A stretch of DNA of 64,000 nucleotides from Campylobacterales bacterium (GCA_026390135.1 JAPLGN010000022.1:103160-167159); one strand, 5' to 3'. Shown: positions 9,315 through 19,580, counted from the stretch's first letter. Numbers and translations: made by a program. Notes: generated from the sequence alone by a model not told the origin.

Positions 9315-9785
9315 ATGAATCGATGCGAATGCCCGACCGAAGAGTCGCTAGGGTGTGTAACTAACCACTCTGCCATGGCCGCACGCAATTACCTCACGCG
9401 TCAGCTTTCCATTCATGGAATTGATATGACGATTGAACAGTTCAAAGTGATGGTCGTTTTGTGGAAAGAGGGGATTTCTACCCAACAAAATATCGCCGAT
9501 TTCGTCGGTAAAGACAAAACCAGCGTTACCCGTCTGATCGCTGGTTTGGAAAAACGCTCACTTATTCAAAGAACAACAGCCTGTGAAGACAAGCGGTGCA
9601 ATCATGTCACCCTAACCCCACAGGGAATCGCCTTGGAAAAACCGACGATGGAAGTTTTGCAAGAAGCAACGCAATACATACATCGCGAGATTGATCCCCA
9701 TGAACTCGCCATAACCTTGCGTGTCTTAAAACAAATGTGCCAAACGTTAAATTACTCCAAAACCTCATCAAAGGAATCTGAATGA
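9315..9785 (+). CDS. MarR-family transcriptional regulator
   Basis: 156 residues with a winged-helix MarR fold: NYLTRQLSIHGIDMTIEQFKVM, then the recognition helix region QQNIADFVGKDKTSVTRLIAGLEKR (about 55-80) and the wing TTACEDKRCNHVTLTPQG. Four cysteines (C4, C6, C13 and C93, C97 in the wing) hint at redox or metal sensing but this is inference. The ATGA overlap with the adaptor gene puts it at the head of the efflux operon, which it probably represses through the palindrome at 9283-9300. Confidence 0.9.
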   Translation: MNRCECPTEESLGCVTNHSAMAARNYLTRQLSIHGIDMTIEQFKVMVVLWKEGISTQQNIADFVGKDKTSVTRLIAGLEKRSLIQRTTACEDKRCNHVTLTPQGIALEKPTMEVLQEATQYIHREIDPHELAITLRVLKQMCQTLNYSKTSSKESE

Positions 9786-10912
9786 ACCGTCTCTCTACCC
9801 TTGCCCTATCATCTGTTTTACTACTCGCACTTGGCGGATGTGAACGCCCTAAAGCTGCCGGTATGGAGAAGCCTCCGGAAGGGCCTGTACCTGTCACAAC
9901 GACAGAAGTAAAAACCGGTAATTTTCCGGCTATACTCGAAGCAACCGGCCAAACTCAAGCATTTTATACTGTCCAGGTTTTTGCACGAGTTAACGGATAT
10001 CTCCAAAAAAGAGCATATATCGAAGGCGCGCACGTCAATAAAGGGCAAACCCTCTTTACGATCGATCCTTCTGATTTGAAAAATTCCTTAGAGAGCGCAA
10101 AAGCTGCATATGAACTTGCAAACGCAAACTACAGCAATGCAAAAGCCGTTTTGAATCGTATCAAACCCTTGGCTCAAGCCAATGCCGCTTCTCAGCAAGA
10201 TCTTGACAGTGCGACTGCCAATGAACGTAATGCCGCTGCTGCCGTAATGGGGGCAAAAGCTTCGTTGGAGCAAGCCAAACTCAATCTTAGCTACACCACG
10301 ATTACATCCCCCATCAGCGGTTTTGTTGATAAATCTAAAATCGATGTCGGTACTTATGTTGCAGCAGGAGCCAATGGACTGCTTACCACGGTCTATCAAA
10401 CCGATCCAATGTACGTCAACTTTACCTTTAGTGAAAATCAAAAAATTGCACGACAAAATGCTATTTCCAGCGGTAAACTGGAAGCTCCTAAAGATGGTAA
10501 ATATGAGGTGGAACTCACACTGAGTGATGGAACGACGTTAGTACGAAAAGGAGAAATCAACTTTATCGCACCATTTATCGATTCAACGACTGGAAATATT
10601 ACCTACCGTGCACTTATCGACAACGCCGATCATAAACTTTTGCCGGGTCAATTCGTCCACGTTAAAGTCAAGGGGATGGAGTGGAAAAATGCCCTTTATG
10701 TCCCTCAAAAAACATTGTTGACAGGAGATAAAGGGAAGTTTGTTTATGCGATTGAAGCCAATAATACTGTAACCCCTAAGCCTGTAGTTGCCGGAGAATG
10801 GGTAGGTGACAATGTCTTGATAGAAGGCGATATCACTGCAGGTCAAAAAATTGCCGCCGATGGGCTTCCTAAACTTAAACCTGGAGCGGAAGTCATTCCG
10901 AATACAAAATAA
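9782..10912 (+). CDS. RND efflux periplasmic adaptor lipoprotein
   Basis: 376-residue membrane-fusion protein of the AcrA/MexA type. The lipobox LGGC places the lipidated cysteine at residue 20. The biotinyl-lipoyl half motifs flank a coiled coil rich in alanine and asparagine (about 95-165), then beta-barrel and membrane-proximal domains follow. It links the inner-membrane pump to the outer-membrane channel. The stop overlaps the pump ATG by one base (TAATG), so the two are translationally coupled. Confidence 0.93.
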   Translation: MNRLSTLALSSVLLLALGGCERPKAAGMEKPPEGPVPVTTTEVKTGNFPAILEATGQTQAFYTVQVFARVNGYLQKRAYIEGAHVNKGQTLFTIDPSDLKNSLESAKAAYELANANYSNAKAVLNRIKPLAQANAASQQDLDSATANERNAAAAVMGAKASLEQAKLNLSYTTITSPISGFVDKSKIDVGTYVAAGANGLLTTVYQTDPMYVNFTFSENQKIARQNAISSGKLEAPKDGKYEVELTLSDGTTLVRKGEINFIAPFIDSTTGNITYRALIDNADHKLLPGQFVHVKVKGMEWKNALYVPQKTLLTGDKGKFVYAIEANNTVTPKPVVAGEWVGDNVLIEGDITAGQKIAADGLPKLKPGAEVIPNTK

Positions 10913-13900
10913 TGTTTAGTAAATATTTTATCAATCGACCTGTTTTATCAACTGTTATAGCAATGATTATCATGTTGCTGGGATTTGTAGCAATCAAAAC
11001 GCTGCCGATTTCACAGCTTCCTAATCTCACCCCTCCAACTGTCGTGGTGAGCGCACAGTATCCGGGTGCAGATGCACAAACAATCGCGAATACTATCCTC
11101 ACGCCACTAGAGTCACAAATCTCCGGTGCTGATGGACTGATGTATATGTCATCCAAAGCCGCCGCATTACCAGGAAGCGCTACGATTACGTGTACTTTTA
11201 ACATCGGTGTCAATCAAGATTTAGCCGCAGTAGATGTACAAAATCGGATCAATTCTGTTATAGCACAACTCCCTCAAACTACCCGTGATCTTGGGGTAAG
11301 TGTTCAGAAAAAGACCTCCGACATCTTGTTACTTGTCGCCGTTACTTCTCCAGATGGCAGTTATGATTCGACTCAAATCAGTAACTATATCTCTGCTAAT
11401 CTTCTCGATGAGATCAAAAAAACTCCGGGCGCAGGACGTTCACAAATTTTCGGCCAACGTGACTATGCGATGCGAATATGGCTTAACCCTGACAAAATGG
11501 CTTCATTGGGTGTGAGCACAACCGATATCGCTAGCGCAATCAAAGACCAAAACCTACAAGTATCGCCAGGGCGTTTAGGACAAGGACCAACAGACGATGC
11601 GCAGATGTGGACAATGCAGCTCACCTCTAAAGGGCGTTTTTCAACTCCTGAAGAGTTTCAGAATATCATTGTTCGCGCCAAGAGTGACGGTTCCATGCTC
11701 CGTCTCAAAGATGTTGCCAGAGTTGAACTCGGAAGCCAAAATTACGAATTTTTCGGACGGGTAAACGGTAAGCCTGCGGCTATGATAGGTATTTTTGCTG
11801 ATACCAATGCCAACGCGTTGGATACCTCTGCCGCCGTTGCCGCTAAAATGGAAAAACTCTCCAAAAAATTCCCTAAAGGAATTGAGTACAACATCCCTTA
11901 TGACACGACGGACTTCGTCAAGATTTCGATTGAAGAGGTTGTCTTCACACTTCTTGCCTCTATCATATTGGTAAGTTTAGTTATTTATCTCTTTTTACAA
12001 AGCTATCGTGCCGCGATGATCCCGATTCTCTCGATCCCGATCTCTCTCACGGGTGCTTTTATCGGAATGTACCTATTAGGCTATTCGATCAATACTCTCA
12101 CCCTCTTCGGACTGGTTCTCGCTATCGGTATTGTCGTGGATGATGCCATCGTCGTTATCGAAAACATGGAGAGGATACTCCAGCATGAGAAACTCTCTCC
12201 TCGCGAAGCAGCTATCAAGGCCATGAGCCAAATCTCCGGTCCCGTCGTAGCAATCGTCCTCGTTATGTGTGCTGTTTTCGTCCCTGCTACCTTCCTTGGA
12301 GGGATGACGGGACAGCTTTATAAACAGTTTGCCGCGACCATAGCCATCTCCGTTGTTTTTTCAGGGTTTATGGCACTTACTTTTGCTCCGGCAATCGGTG
12401 CGTTAATCCTCAAACATCATGAAAAAGAGCCTGCACGCTTTTTCCGTTGGTTTAATCGCAAGTTTGCCTCTATGACCGAAAATTATGTCCGCCGATCCGG
12501 TTTTATGATTCGTAAATCATTTATTTTTTTCATTATCTATTTATCGACCTATTTTTTCATCGGATTTTTTCATAAAACTCTTCCAAGTGCTTTCTTACCG
12601 ATGGAAGACCAAGGTTACTTTATTACAGCAGTCGTTCTCCCTGACGGTGCAACCGCCAACCGAACACTCGAAGTCGTCAAACAAGTCGAAGCTATTTTAA
12701 GCAAACAAGAGGGGGTGTACAAATACACCGCCATTACGGGGCTAAATATCCTCACTTTCTCCCAAGAGCCCAATGCTGCGGTTATTTTTACCCGTCTTAA
12801 GCCATGGTCAGAACGAACGACCAAAGAGTTAAAAGTATTTGGTATTTTAAATACATTAGGACCAAAACTGGGCAGCATCAAAGAGGCAAAAGTATTTGCT
12901 ATGCCACCACCGCCAATTCGCGGTATGGGACCATCTGATATGTTCAGCTTGCGCCTGCTCCAACCTGGAGACAACGATTTTAACAAACTGGCACAAGCAA
13001 CCAATGCCTTTGTCGGTGAACTTCGCAACGATCCAAGCATTAAAAACCCGATGAGCACGATGAACATCAATACTCCGACTCTAATGGTCGAAGTGGATCG
13101 TGAAAAAGCAAAAATGATGGGTCTTGCCATCAGCGATGTATTCCAAACGCTTCAAGCGACTATCGGGTCGATGTATATCAACCAGTTTGATAAAAATGGC
13201 AAAACCTACTGGGTACAGATGCAATCCGATTCACCGTACCGCGCCACTCCCGAAGATATCGGCAGAGCATGGGTTCGCTCATCCGCTGGGCAGCTCGTTC
13301 CACTTTCTTCTGTGGTACATGTGAGCATGTCAAGCGCGCCATCATCCATTGAACATTTTAATGGTGTTCTCAGTACTACAGTCATGGGTTCTCCCGCACC
13401 TGGATACAGTTCCGGTGATTTGATTAAGATTTTGGAAGCGAAAGGGGATTCTGTTTTACCGGCAAGTGTTACTTACGATTGGGACGGTTTATATCTCCAA
13501 GAAAAACTGGTCGGCTCTAAAGCACTTATGATTATGGCATTTGCCTTGGTTTTGGTTTATTTGATTCTTGCGGCATTGTATGAGCGCTGGACATTACCAA
13601 TCTCGATCATGCTTGCGGTCCCATATGGTATTATGGGAGCCTACACCGTAGTATGGCTGATTCCGTTTTTGAATAACAACGTCTTCTTCCAAATCGGATT
13701 ACTAACCCTCATAGCCCTCTCGGCAAAAAATGCGATTTTAGTTGTCGAGTTTGCCGAAGAACAGCGACAAATGGGAAAAACTATTTACGACTCAGCGATG
13801 GAAGCAGCACGTCTTCGTTACCGTCCGATGATGATGACCTCATTTGCCTTTTTAGCTGGAATGTTACCACTCATCTTAAGTTCCGGTGCCGGCGCTATGG

Positions 13901-14043
13901 GACGATTCTCGATCGGTGTTGCAATGTTTGGCGGTATGTTAGCTGCAACGTTTATCGAACGGTATTTCATCCCTTTCTTGTATTATTGGGTTTCAACCAT
14001 TAAAGAGAAAATTGCCCCAGAAAAAGGAGTCACACATGAATAA
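10912..14043 (+). CDS. RND multidrug efflux transporter, HAE-1 family
   Basis: 1043 residues, the usual length of AcrB-type pumps. It begins MFSKYFINRPVLSTVIAMII and has the twofold repeat of 1+5 membrane helices with two large periplasmic loops. The conserved GxxxDDAIVVIEN segment in helix 4, holding the proton-relay aspartates, and the later LSAKNAILVVEFA segment are visible. It exports drugs or organic compounds using the proton gradient; the substrate cannot be inferred. It is the centre of a complete adaptor-pump-channel operon. Confidence 0.95.
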   Translation: MFSKYFINRPVLSTVIAMIIMLLGFVAIKTLPISQLPNLTPPTVVVSAQYPGADAQTIANTILTPLESQISGADGLMYMSSKAAALPGSATITCTFNIGVNQDLAAVDVQNRINSVIAQLPQTTRDLGVSVQKKTSDILLLVAVTSPDGSYDSTQISNYISANLLDEIKKTPGAGRSQIFGQRDYAMRIWLNPDKMASLGVSTTDIASAIKDQNLQVSPGRLGQGPTDDAQMWTMQLTSKGRFSTPEEFQNIIVRAKSDGSMLRLKDVARVELGSQNYEFFGRVNGKPAAMIGIFADTNANALDTSAAVAAKMEKLSKKFPKGIEYNIPYDTTDFVKISIEEVVFTLLASIILVSLVIYLFLQSYRAAMIPILSIPISLTGAFIGMYLLGYSINTLTLFGLVLAIGIVVDDAIVVIENMERILQHEKLSPREAAIKAMSQISGPVVAIVLVMCAVFVPATFLGGMTGQLYKQFAATIAISVVFSGFMALTFAPAIGALILKHHEKEPARFFRWFNRKFASMTENYVRRSGFMIRKSFIFFIIYLSTYFFIGFFHKTLPSAFLPMEDQGYFITAVVLPDGATANRTLEVVKQVEAILSKQEGVYKYTAITGLNILTFSQEPNAAVIFTRLKPWSERTTKELKVFGILNTLGPKLGSIKEAKVFAMPPPPIRGMGPSDMFSLRLLQPGDNDFNKLAQATNAFVGELRNDPSIKNPMSTMNINTPTLMVEVDREKAKMMGLAISDVFQTLQATIGSMYINQFDKNGKTYWVQMQSDSPYRATPEDIGRAWVRSSAGQLVPLSSVVHVSMSSAPSSIEHFNGVLSTTVMGSPAPGYSSGDLIKILEAKGDSVLPASVTYDWDGLYLQEKLVGSKALMIMAFALVLVYLILAALYERWTLPISIMLAVPYGIMGAYTVVWLIPFLNNNVFFQIGLLTLIALSAKNAILVVEFAEEQRQMGKTIYDSAMEAARLRYRPMMMTSFAFLAGMLPLILSSGAGAMGRFSIGVAMFGGMLAATFIERYFIPFLYYWVSTIKEKIAPEKGVTHE

Positions 14044-15484
14044 CTACTCACGCCTGTATGGTTCATTGGTTCTCACCTTCCTTATAGGAGGATGCAGTGC
14101 TATTGGCCCTGATTATGCTAAACCGTCTACTGTTTCTCCTGTAAAATTTCGCTTTAGCGATACCAACGACAGTGCTCAACATGCTATTAATACGAAATGG
14201 TGGGAGACATTTGAGGATGCAGAGCTTTCTCGCAACATTGATCTCGCCCTTACCAACAATCAAGATCTCCTAAGCTCTCAAGCATCCGTTGATTCACTCC
14301 TAGGAAAATTTGATCAGGCTAAATCGTATTTATACCCTCAAATCAATGGCAATGGTTCACTCGATAAAAAAGGTGTTGCCAATGCAACGAATAATGGTTA
14401 TATGTTACGAGAGGGGGTCACCTCAACCTATGCTGCATCCCTTTCACTAGTCAGCTATGAAATCGATCTTTTTGGGAAAGTACGCCGGGCTAACGAAGCA
14501 GCACGAGCATTGCTGCTTTCTAGCGAATACGCACGACAAACTCTGCGGATTTCTATCGCTTCGAGTGTAGCTGCTTCCTACATCCACTTAGCATCATTAA
14601 ACGGTCAAATAGCGCTAGCAAAAGAAAATTTTCAAGCCTCTGGTGATATAGAGCAGCAAAGTGCTCTAAAATACCGCTATGGCTCTATCAATGAAACAAT
14701 CTATCTTCAATCAAAATCGGCCTTAGAGAGTGCAAAAGCGACATTATCACAGCTACAAGCAGCCAAAATATCCGAAGAGGCAAACTTCAATCTTCTCTTA
14801 GCACGCAATCCGCAAGAAGTAAAAACGACAAGTTTAGATTTACTCCACATTCCAGTGGTTCCTGCTGCATTACCAAGCAGTATTCTCACCAACCGTCCAG
14901 ACATCGCCATAGCAGAGCAAAACCTCATCGCTGCTAACGCACAGATTGGAATAGCACGCGCAGCCTACTACCCTAGTATTAAACTCACTGGAATGTTAGG
15001 GATACAAAGTTTGGAATTAAGTAATTTTATTTCCAATCCTGCTAAAATTTGGGAAATAACTCCTTCGATAACCCTTCCAATTTTTACAGCTGGACTAATA
15101 GAAGGTGAAGTTAAAACAGCAGAAGCCGAACACACTAAAACCTTATTGCAATACCAAAAAGCAATTATCTCAGCATTTAATGATGCTGATAATGCACTCG
15201 GGCAAAATTCAGCATCCAAAGATCAGCTCATGTACCAAACGGCAAGTACCCAAGCGATCCAAAAAGCATTCAAGCAGTCGCAACTGCAATATAAAGTAGG
15301 TGTGATTTCTTACAGTGATATGCTTCTTGTACAGCAGCAATGGCTGCAAGCTTCGCAGCAAAATCTTATTGCCAGACAAAACGCTCTAACTTCTACCGTC
15401 AATCTCTATAAAGCATTAGGCGGAGGATGGGAGCCAACAAGTAACTCTCTTCCTGAATTAAGCTTGCTCCCTGCGGGACGCTAA
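14036..15484 (+). CDS. Outer-membrane efflux channel lipoprotein, NodT/OprM type
   Basis: 482 residues from the ATG at 14036, which has AGGAG 7 bases before it and gives a lipobox LIGGC with cysteine 20; the ATG at 14012 would place extra hydrophilic residues before the signal. Two TolC-type OEP repeats follow (about 60-250 and 270-460), with the NRPDI motif typical of NodT-family proteins. The first 8 bases overlap the pump gene. It completes the tripartite system. Confidence 0.93.
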   Translation: MNNYSRLYGSLVLTFLIGGCSAIGPDYAKPSTVSPVKFRFSDTNDSAQHAINTKWWETFEDAELSRNIDLALTNNQDLLSSQASVDSLLGKFDQAKSYLYPQINGNGSLDKKGVANATNNGYMLREGVTSTYAASLSLVSYEIDLFGKVRRANEAARALLLSSEYARQTLRISIASSVAASYIHLASLNGQIALAKENFQASGDIEQQSALKYRYGSINETIYLQSKSALESAKATLSQLQAAKISEEANFNLLLARNPQEVKTTSLDLLHIPVVPAALPSSILTNRPDIAIAEQNLIAANAQIGIARAAYYPSIKLTGMLGIQSLELSNFISNPAKIWEITPSITLPIFTAGLIEGEVKTAEAEHTKTLLQYQKAIISAFNDADNALGQNSASKDQLMYQTASTQAIQKAFKQSQLQYKVGVISYSDMLLVQQQWLQASQQNLIARQNALTSTVNLYKALGGGWEPTSNSLPELSLLPAGR

Positions 15485-15487
15485 TAG

Positions 15488-15508
15488 TCGCTCTTTAGAC
15501 AAGAGCGA
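15488..15508. terminator. Convergent terminator hairpin of the efflux operon and ridA
   Basis: TCGCTCTT and AAGAGCGA form a perfect 8-base stem around a 5-base loop. It starts 4 bases past the channel-gene stop and overlaps the last codons of ridA, so it can serve both convergent messages. No long T run follows on the plus strand. Confidence 0.6.
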
Positions 15509-15866
15509 TAGCATCGATTTCAACCAAAGCATTTTTAGGAAGTGTTTTAACAGCAACCGTAGAACGGGCAGGTTTATGATCCCCAAATGCATCTGCATAC
15601 AATTCATTAACTGCAGCAAAATCATCCATATTGTCTAAAAATATCGTTGTCTTAATAACTTTATCCAATGAGCTTCCTGCAGCTTCTAAAACTGCTTTTA
15701 AGTTAGCCAATACTTGAGTACACTGCTCTTTGACATCACCATTGATCATTTCACCTGAAGGCTTAAGGGCTATTTGCCCTGATGTAAATACCATACCATT
15801 CGCAATCATCGCTTGTGAATAGGGTCCGATTGCTGCAGGAGCATTGGGAGTTTGAACATTTTTCAT
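15495..15866 (-). CDS. ridA: RidA-family 2-iminobutanoate/2-iminopropanoate deaminase
   Basis: 123 residues from the ATG at 15866, the usual size; a longer open frame upstream overlaps the preceding gene and has no family match. It starts [20 protein letters not shown], with GQIAL, the KTTIFL strand and the C-terminal [13 protein letters not shown] motif holding the catalytic region. RidA hydrolyses reactive enamines and imines from PLP enzymes. It lies 10 bases downstream of the thioredoxin-like gene. Confidence 0.95.
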   Translation of the reverse strand: MKNVQTPNAPAAIGPYSQAMIANGMVFTSGQIALKPSGEMINGDVKEQCTQVLANLKAVLEAAGSSLDKVIKTTIFLDNMDDFAAVNELYADAFGDHKPARSTVAVKTLPKNALVEIDAIALV

Positions 15867-15876
15867 GAGTAAACCT

Positions 15877-16275
15877 TTATTTTTTGTATTTTTGTATTGC
15901 ATCATCGAGAATAGAGTTATAATCTTCTGTTCCCCAAAACCCAGGGATTGAGTAGAGAACTTTACCATTACGAGGGTCAATAAAATAACTCATTGGAACC
16001 ATTTTTGCACTTAGATTTTTAGGATAAATGCTCTTGTCTTTGGTTACATTAACTGCCTGAAACGAGATATTGATACGTGATACAATCTCATCATCTTGAA
16101 GCGTAGTAGATTCAAGTTTACGACACCATCGGCATGTCTCACTCGTAATAAGCACCATAAGAGGCTTCCCCTCTTTTTTAGCTTTAACAAGAGCTTGATC
16201 ATAAGAACCATTCCACGTAATGTCTGCACCAAACACACTTATAGCTAACAAACACAGTGCTAATAATTTTTTCAC
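15877..16275 (-). CDS. Exported thioredoxin-fold protein (Thioredoxin_7 type)
   Basis: 132 residues. A signal peptide ([17 protein letters not shown]) precedes a thioredoxin fold with [11 protein letters not shown]: the CRWC active site at about residues 48-51 follows a conserved LITSETC. A cis-proline region VPMSYFID is present. The CxxC makes a periplasmic disulfide reductase or SoxW/DsbD-like role possible; the exact partner is unknown. It is located between dapE and ridA on the same strand. Confidence 0.85.
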   Translation of the reverse strand: MKKLLALCLLAISVFGADITWNGSYDQALVKAKKEGKPLMVLITSETCRWCRKLESTTLQDDEIVSRINISFQAVNVTKDKSIYPKNLSAKMVPMSYFIDPRNGKVLYSIPGFWGTEDYNSILDDAIQKYKK

Positions 16276-16303
16276 TATTTTCCTTTTAAAGATTACTATT
16301 TTA

Positions 16304-17398
16304 TCAAAATCGTTTTATTAATAAACTAAAAACTTTATACAAGTCCTGAACTTCAATAACGGATGTTCGCTCATTCGGAGCATGAATTGTGTCATTTATT
16401 ACACCAAATTCAATCACATCTATCCCATATGACGCAACAAAACGCGCATCCGATGTTCCCCCTGCTGTTGAATGTTTTGGGATGATTGTACGTACTTCTT
16501 GTATGCATTCACTCAATGTTCTAACAATATGCGTATTGGCATCTGTCACAAAAGGTGCAGCAGATTGATCAAGACTCAGTGTGTAATCTAACCCTTTGCA
16601 CTGTTGTGCGATGAATATTTCTATCTTTTTCTTATCCGTTTTAGTCGAATTACGAACATTAAACATTAGTTTAAGCTTTCCAGGAGAGACATTGGTTGTC
16701 TCAATGCCGGAGCGAATATCAGTAACAACCAACTGTGATGGAGCAAAATATGTATCTCCTTCGTCCAAAAAAGCTCCTGCTATGTTTGCTAAAATGGGTG
16801 CAATCTGGTGAATAGGGTTGATGGCTTTTTCTGGATAAGCGGCATGACCTTGCTTCCCATAAATTTCTAAAACTCCATTGATAGAGCCTCTACGCCCGAC
16901 CTTAATAGCATCACCAAACACTGCTTCACATGTTGGCTCCGCGACCACAACGGCATCAGGAAGTAAATTATGCTCTTTTAAATATTTTAATACTTCGATC
17001 GTTCCAAATTTTGCAGGCCCTTCTTCATCGGACGTCAGTAAAAGTGACAATGTTCCCTCAAATTCTTTGACCTCTTTAAGAGCCTGAACAAATGCACTGA
17101 CCCCGCTTTTCATATCCTGAGTACCCCGTCCATAGATGTACTCACCTATTTGTATTGCAGCATAGGGATCACTATCCCATCCTTCTCCAGCTGGAACCAC
17201 ATCGACGTGCCCTGCAAAACATAGATGTTTACCCTCTCCAAAGCAACGATATGCAAAAAGATTTTTAACCCCTTCTACATCAATACGAATACAGGTAAAC
17301 CCTTCCAAATAATTTTCAATAAATTCAAGTATCCTACCATCATCAGGAGTTTGACTTTTTGAGCTGATTAATTTTTTAAAAAGTTCGATAACGTCCAA
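16304..17398 (-). CDS. dapE: Succinyl-diaminopimelate desuccinylase
   Basis: 364 residues, M20 peptidase family. It releases succinate from N-succinyl-LL-diaminopimelate in the lysine and peptidoglycan pathway. The zinc motifs CFAGHVDVVPAG and GRGTQDMKSG are visible, then TSDEEGPA with the catalytic and metal glutamates, and the C-terminal TAGGTSDARF and histidine IHAPNE. Start and length match family norms. It precedes the thioredoxin-like gene by about 28 bases. Confidence 0.95.
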   Translation of the reverse strand: MDVIELFKKLISSKSQTPDDGRILEFIENYLEGFTCIRIDVEGVKNLFAYRCFGEGKHLCFAGHVDVVPAGEGWDSDPYAAIQIGEYIYGRGTQDMKSGVSAFVQALKEVKEFEGTLSLLLTSDEEGPAKFGTIEVLKYLKEHNLLPDAVVVAEPTCEAVFGDAIKVGRRGSINGVLEIYGKQGHAAYPEKAINPIHQIAPILANIAGAFLDEGDTYFAPSQLVVTDIRSGIETTNVSPGKLKLMFNVRNSTKTDKKKIEIFIAQQCKGLDYTLSLDQSAAPFVTDANTHIVRTLSECIQEVRTIIPKHSTAGGTSDARFVASYGIDVIEFGVINDTIHAPNERTSVIEVQDLYKVFSLLIKRF

Positions 17399-17572
17399 AA
17401 TTTATCCTTACACTGTCTGTTTCATAATGCTGTTATTATAAACCGTTCCCTATTGATTTTGCCTTTGATCCACTTAAATGAGAAAAATATGATTGTTTAA
17501 AGTAACTTATTTTTTGATTTGGCTATACTTATATTTTAAAAATTAGATTTTTACGCCCTAAGGATTTTAATA

Positions 17573-17986
17573 ATGAAACGCCCTGCCCCAGTAAATGAAG
17601 AAATACTTTTTGATGGACGAAGCCTCATATCCGAAACGGATACCAAAGGAATCATCACTTTTGTAAACCGTAAATTTACCGAGATGACCCTCTACAGCAA
17701 AGAAGAAGCAATCGGTCAACCTCACAGTTTACTACGTCATCCTGATATGCCAAAAGCCGCTTTTGCTGGAATGTGGAAAATCATTGAAAATGGAAAAACA
17801 TGGGAAGGATATGTCAAAAACCTTCGAAAAGATGGCAAATACTACTGGGTTGTGGTAAATATTGTCCCAAAACTTGATAATGAAGGTGGGGTTGTTGGCT
17901 ATATAGCTTCTCGTAAAATGCCTGATCGAAACCGCCTTAAAACCATTATTAATCAATATCAGCAAATGATAGACGAGGAGAACTAG
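17573..17986 (+). CDS. Single PAS-domain protein, Aer/CetB type
   Basis: 137 residues, nearly all one PAS domain: LISETDTKGIITFVNRKF, then GQPHSLLRHPDMPKAAFAGMW and the strand KNLRKDGKYYWVVVNI. This is the FAD-binding PAS pattern of the energy-taxis receptor Aer. In Campylobacter the PAS-only CetB works with the membrane signalling protein CetA; no CetA-like gene is in this window. It is a lone gene with AAGGAT before its ATG and meets the next gene tail to tail. Confidence 0.85.
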   Translation: MKRPAPVNEEILFDGRSLISETDTKGIITFVNRKFTEMTLYSKEEAIGQPHSLLRHPDMPKAAFAGMWKIIENGKTWEGYVKNLRKDGKYYWVVVNIVPKLDNEGGVVGYIASRKMPDRNRLKTIINQYQQMIDEEN

Positions 17987-18261
17987 TTCTCCTCTTTTAA
18001 CAAGATAGAAATGTCATTCATGGCAAGGAAAAGCTGTTCTTTTGTTTCAAACTTTATTTCTACACGATTAACGGGAACTTCTCCCACTGGATCAAAATCA
18101 CAAATCAAAATATACGCTTCAAGAAGAATTTTATCTTCTTTCATCTGTGCCCACTCCAATGATACCGATGCACTTTCGCCTCCTGCACTGATAAGAGCTG
18201 CTGGATAGAGTCGTGTTACTTTTGTAAGGTCTATTTCATACTGTTCGTATTTGTATATCAT
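17983..18261 (-). CDS. Hypothetical protein, 92 residues
   Basis: I do not recognise this protein. It begins MIYKYEQYEIDLTKVTRLYPAAL, has no signal or membrane segment, is acidic and rich in alternating hydrophobic residues (predicted beta, then a C-terminal helix), and could be a small alpha/beta domain. It overlaps the MFS gene upstream in ATGA fashion, so it is co-translated with it. Its stop overlaps the stop of the PAS gene on the other strand. Confidence 0.7.
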   Translation of the reverse strand: MIYKYEQYEIDLTKVTRLYPAALISAGGESASVSLEWAQMKEDKILLEAYILICDFDPVGEVPVNRVEIKFETKEQLFLAMNDISILLKEEN

Positions 18262-19469
18262 TGGTTTCCAATCTCTTTTAAACTATAGTTTAAACGGATC
18301 CACTTATAATAAAGAGCCGCAACACCAAAAGCACTTCCTAAAAGAGAAGCAATCACCCCAAGCCCAAAATGTTGATCAACTAAAAATCCAATAAGTAACG
18401 ACACCAGCCCTCCCGTCGCTAAAAAGATCATATCATTATAGGCAACTATTCTCCCATAATAATCATAATGAGTATGTTCCTGCAGAAGAGTGTACGTATA
18501 TGACCACAATGTAGTGGTCACCAATCCAACCAATACCGAAGCAAATAAAGATAAATAAAAGTGTTCAATAACAATCCCCCAAAAGATTATTGCAAGAGCT
18601 TCCGCAATCAGAAGAAATTTAAGCCGATGAAGATTAACCCATTCTCCTAATAATAATGGTCCAACCGTTAAGCCAATGGCTCTAAAGGCATTCACTAATC
18701 CAATACCTAGAGATACTGCTACGACACTGGTGTAATAATGCTCCACACTTAGAACTACCAAAGCATCAAATGCAGTAAAACCAACCACTGCGTGTAAAAC
18801 CATTAAATGCATCACGATTGGCTCATGTTGAATATAGCGAAAGGCATCTCCCATCATTGTCAAAAAGTGTTCACTATTTTTCTTTATTTCAACCTCGATT
18901 TTAAGCATAAGAACGAGACTCAAAACAACTAAAAAAAGTAATGCATCCAATAAAAAGGCATATGTTGTTCCAATATAATAAACCACAGCACCTCCCAGTG
19001 CCATTCCAAACGTATACGAAAAAGACCAAATTATTGAATGAATTTCATTAGCATATTGCAATGCTTTACCTTCTACTATTTTTGGCAATAAGGACATTTC
19101 AACAGTGAATTGAAAACTAGCAGCCCCCATGCGAATAAATACAAGTAGGTACAACCACCCAAGCTTGGACACATCATCAATACTAATTAGCGACACCGTA
19201 GCCATAATTTCCGTAATGGTCAAAAAAATCATCAGTTTTTTAGGAGAAATTCGATCAATAATCACACCACTCAAAGGTGCCTGCAATACCCCAGCAAAAA
19301 AATGAAGCGCTGCAACAAAAGCAATTGTTGATGCATTGACGTGCAATTGAATAAGTAAAGTGTAAATAGCCACATTGCTAAACCATGCACCAAAATAAGC
19401 AATAAGCTGAATAAGCGAGAGACGGGCCAGCAACGGTTCTAGCGCTAAAAGATTCCAATAACGTTTCAT
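18258..19469 (-). CDS. MFS transporter
   Basis: 403 residues with about 12 hydrophobic helices spread over the whole length. The cytoplasmic loop GVIIDRISPKKLMIF between helices 2 and 3 is the family signature (GxxxDRxxxKK). It resembles the MFS_3 (enterobactin exporter EntS-like) group in length and lacks any accessory domain. Substrate is unknown. It is followed by the small hypothetical gene with a 4-base overlap. Confidence 0.88.
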   Translation of the reverse strand: MKRYWNLLALEPLLARLSLIQLIAYFGAWFSNVAIYTLLIQLHVNASTIAFVAALHFFAGVLQAPLSGVIIDRISPKKLMIFLTITEIMATVSLISIDDVSKLGWLYLLVFIRMGAASFQFTVEMSLLPKIVEGKALQYANEIHSIIWSFSYTFGMALGGAVVYYIGTTYAFLLDALLFLVVLSLVLMLKIEVEIKKNSEHFLTMMGDAFRYIQHEPIVMHLMVLHAVVGFTAFDALVVLSVEHYYTSVVAVSLGIGLVNAFRAIGLTVGPLLLGEWVNLHRLKFLLIAEALAIIFWGIVIEHFYLSLFASVLVGLVTTTLWSYTYTLLQEHTHYDYYGRIVAYNDMIFLATGGLVSLLIGFLVDQHFGLGVIASLLGSAFGVAALYYKWIRLNYSLKEIGNQ

Positions 19470-19505
19470 AAACGTAAGAGTATCACAGTAGAATCAATTT
19501 GGAAT

Positions 19506-19532
19506 TAAAGTTTTTATTTTTTAGGGCGATTT
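19506..19532 (+). promoter_or_regulatory. Sigma-28 (FliA) promoter of flaG
   Basis: TAAAGTTT (19506-19513), an 11-base spacer and GGCGATTT (19525-19532) match the FliA consensus TAAAGTTT-N11-GCCGATAA with the -35 exact and CGAT aligned. It lies 49 bases before the flaG ATG. This fits late flagellar gene control. Confidence 0.75.
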
Positions 19533-19580
19533 AGTCTGTAGCAAAAATTGCTTTATAAAAAAAGACCAAGGAGTATTACC

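Noticed and set aside
15867..15980. N-terminal extension of RidA by 38 codons
   Set aside because: It overlaps the thioredoxin-like gene, has no family match, and the ATG at 15866 gives the standard length.
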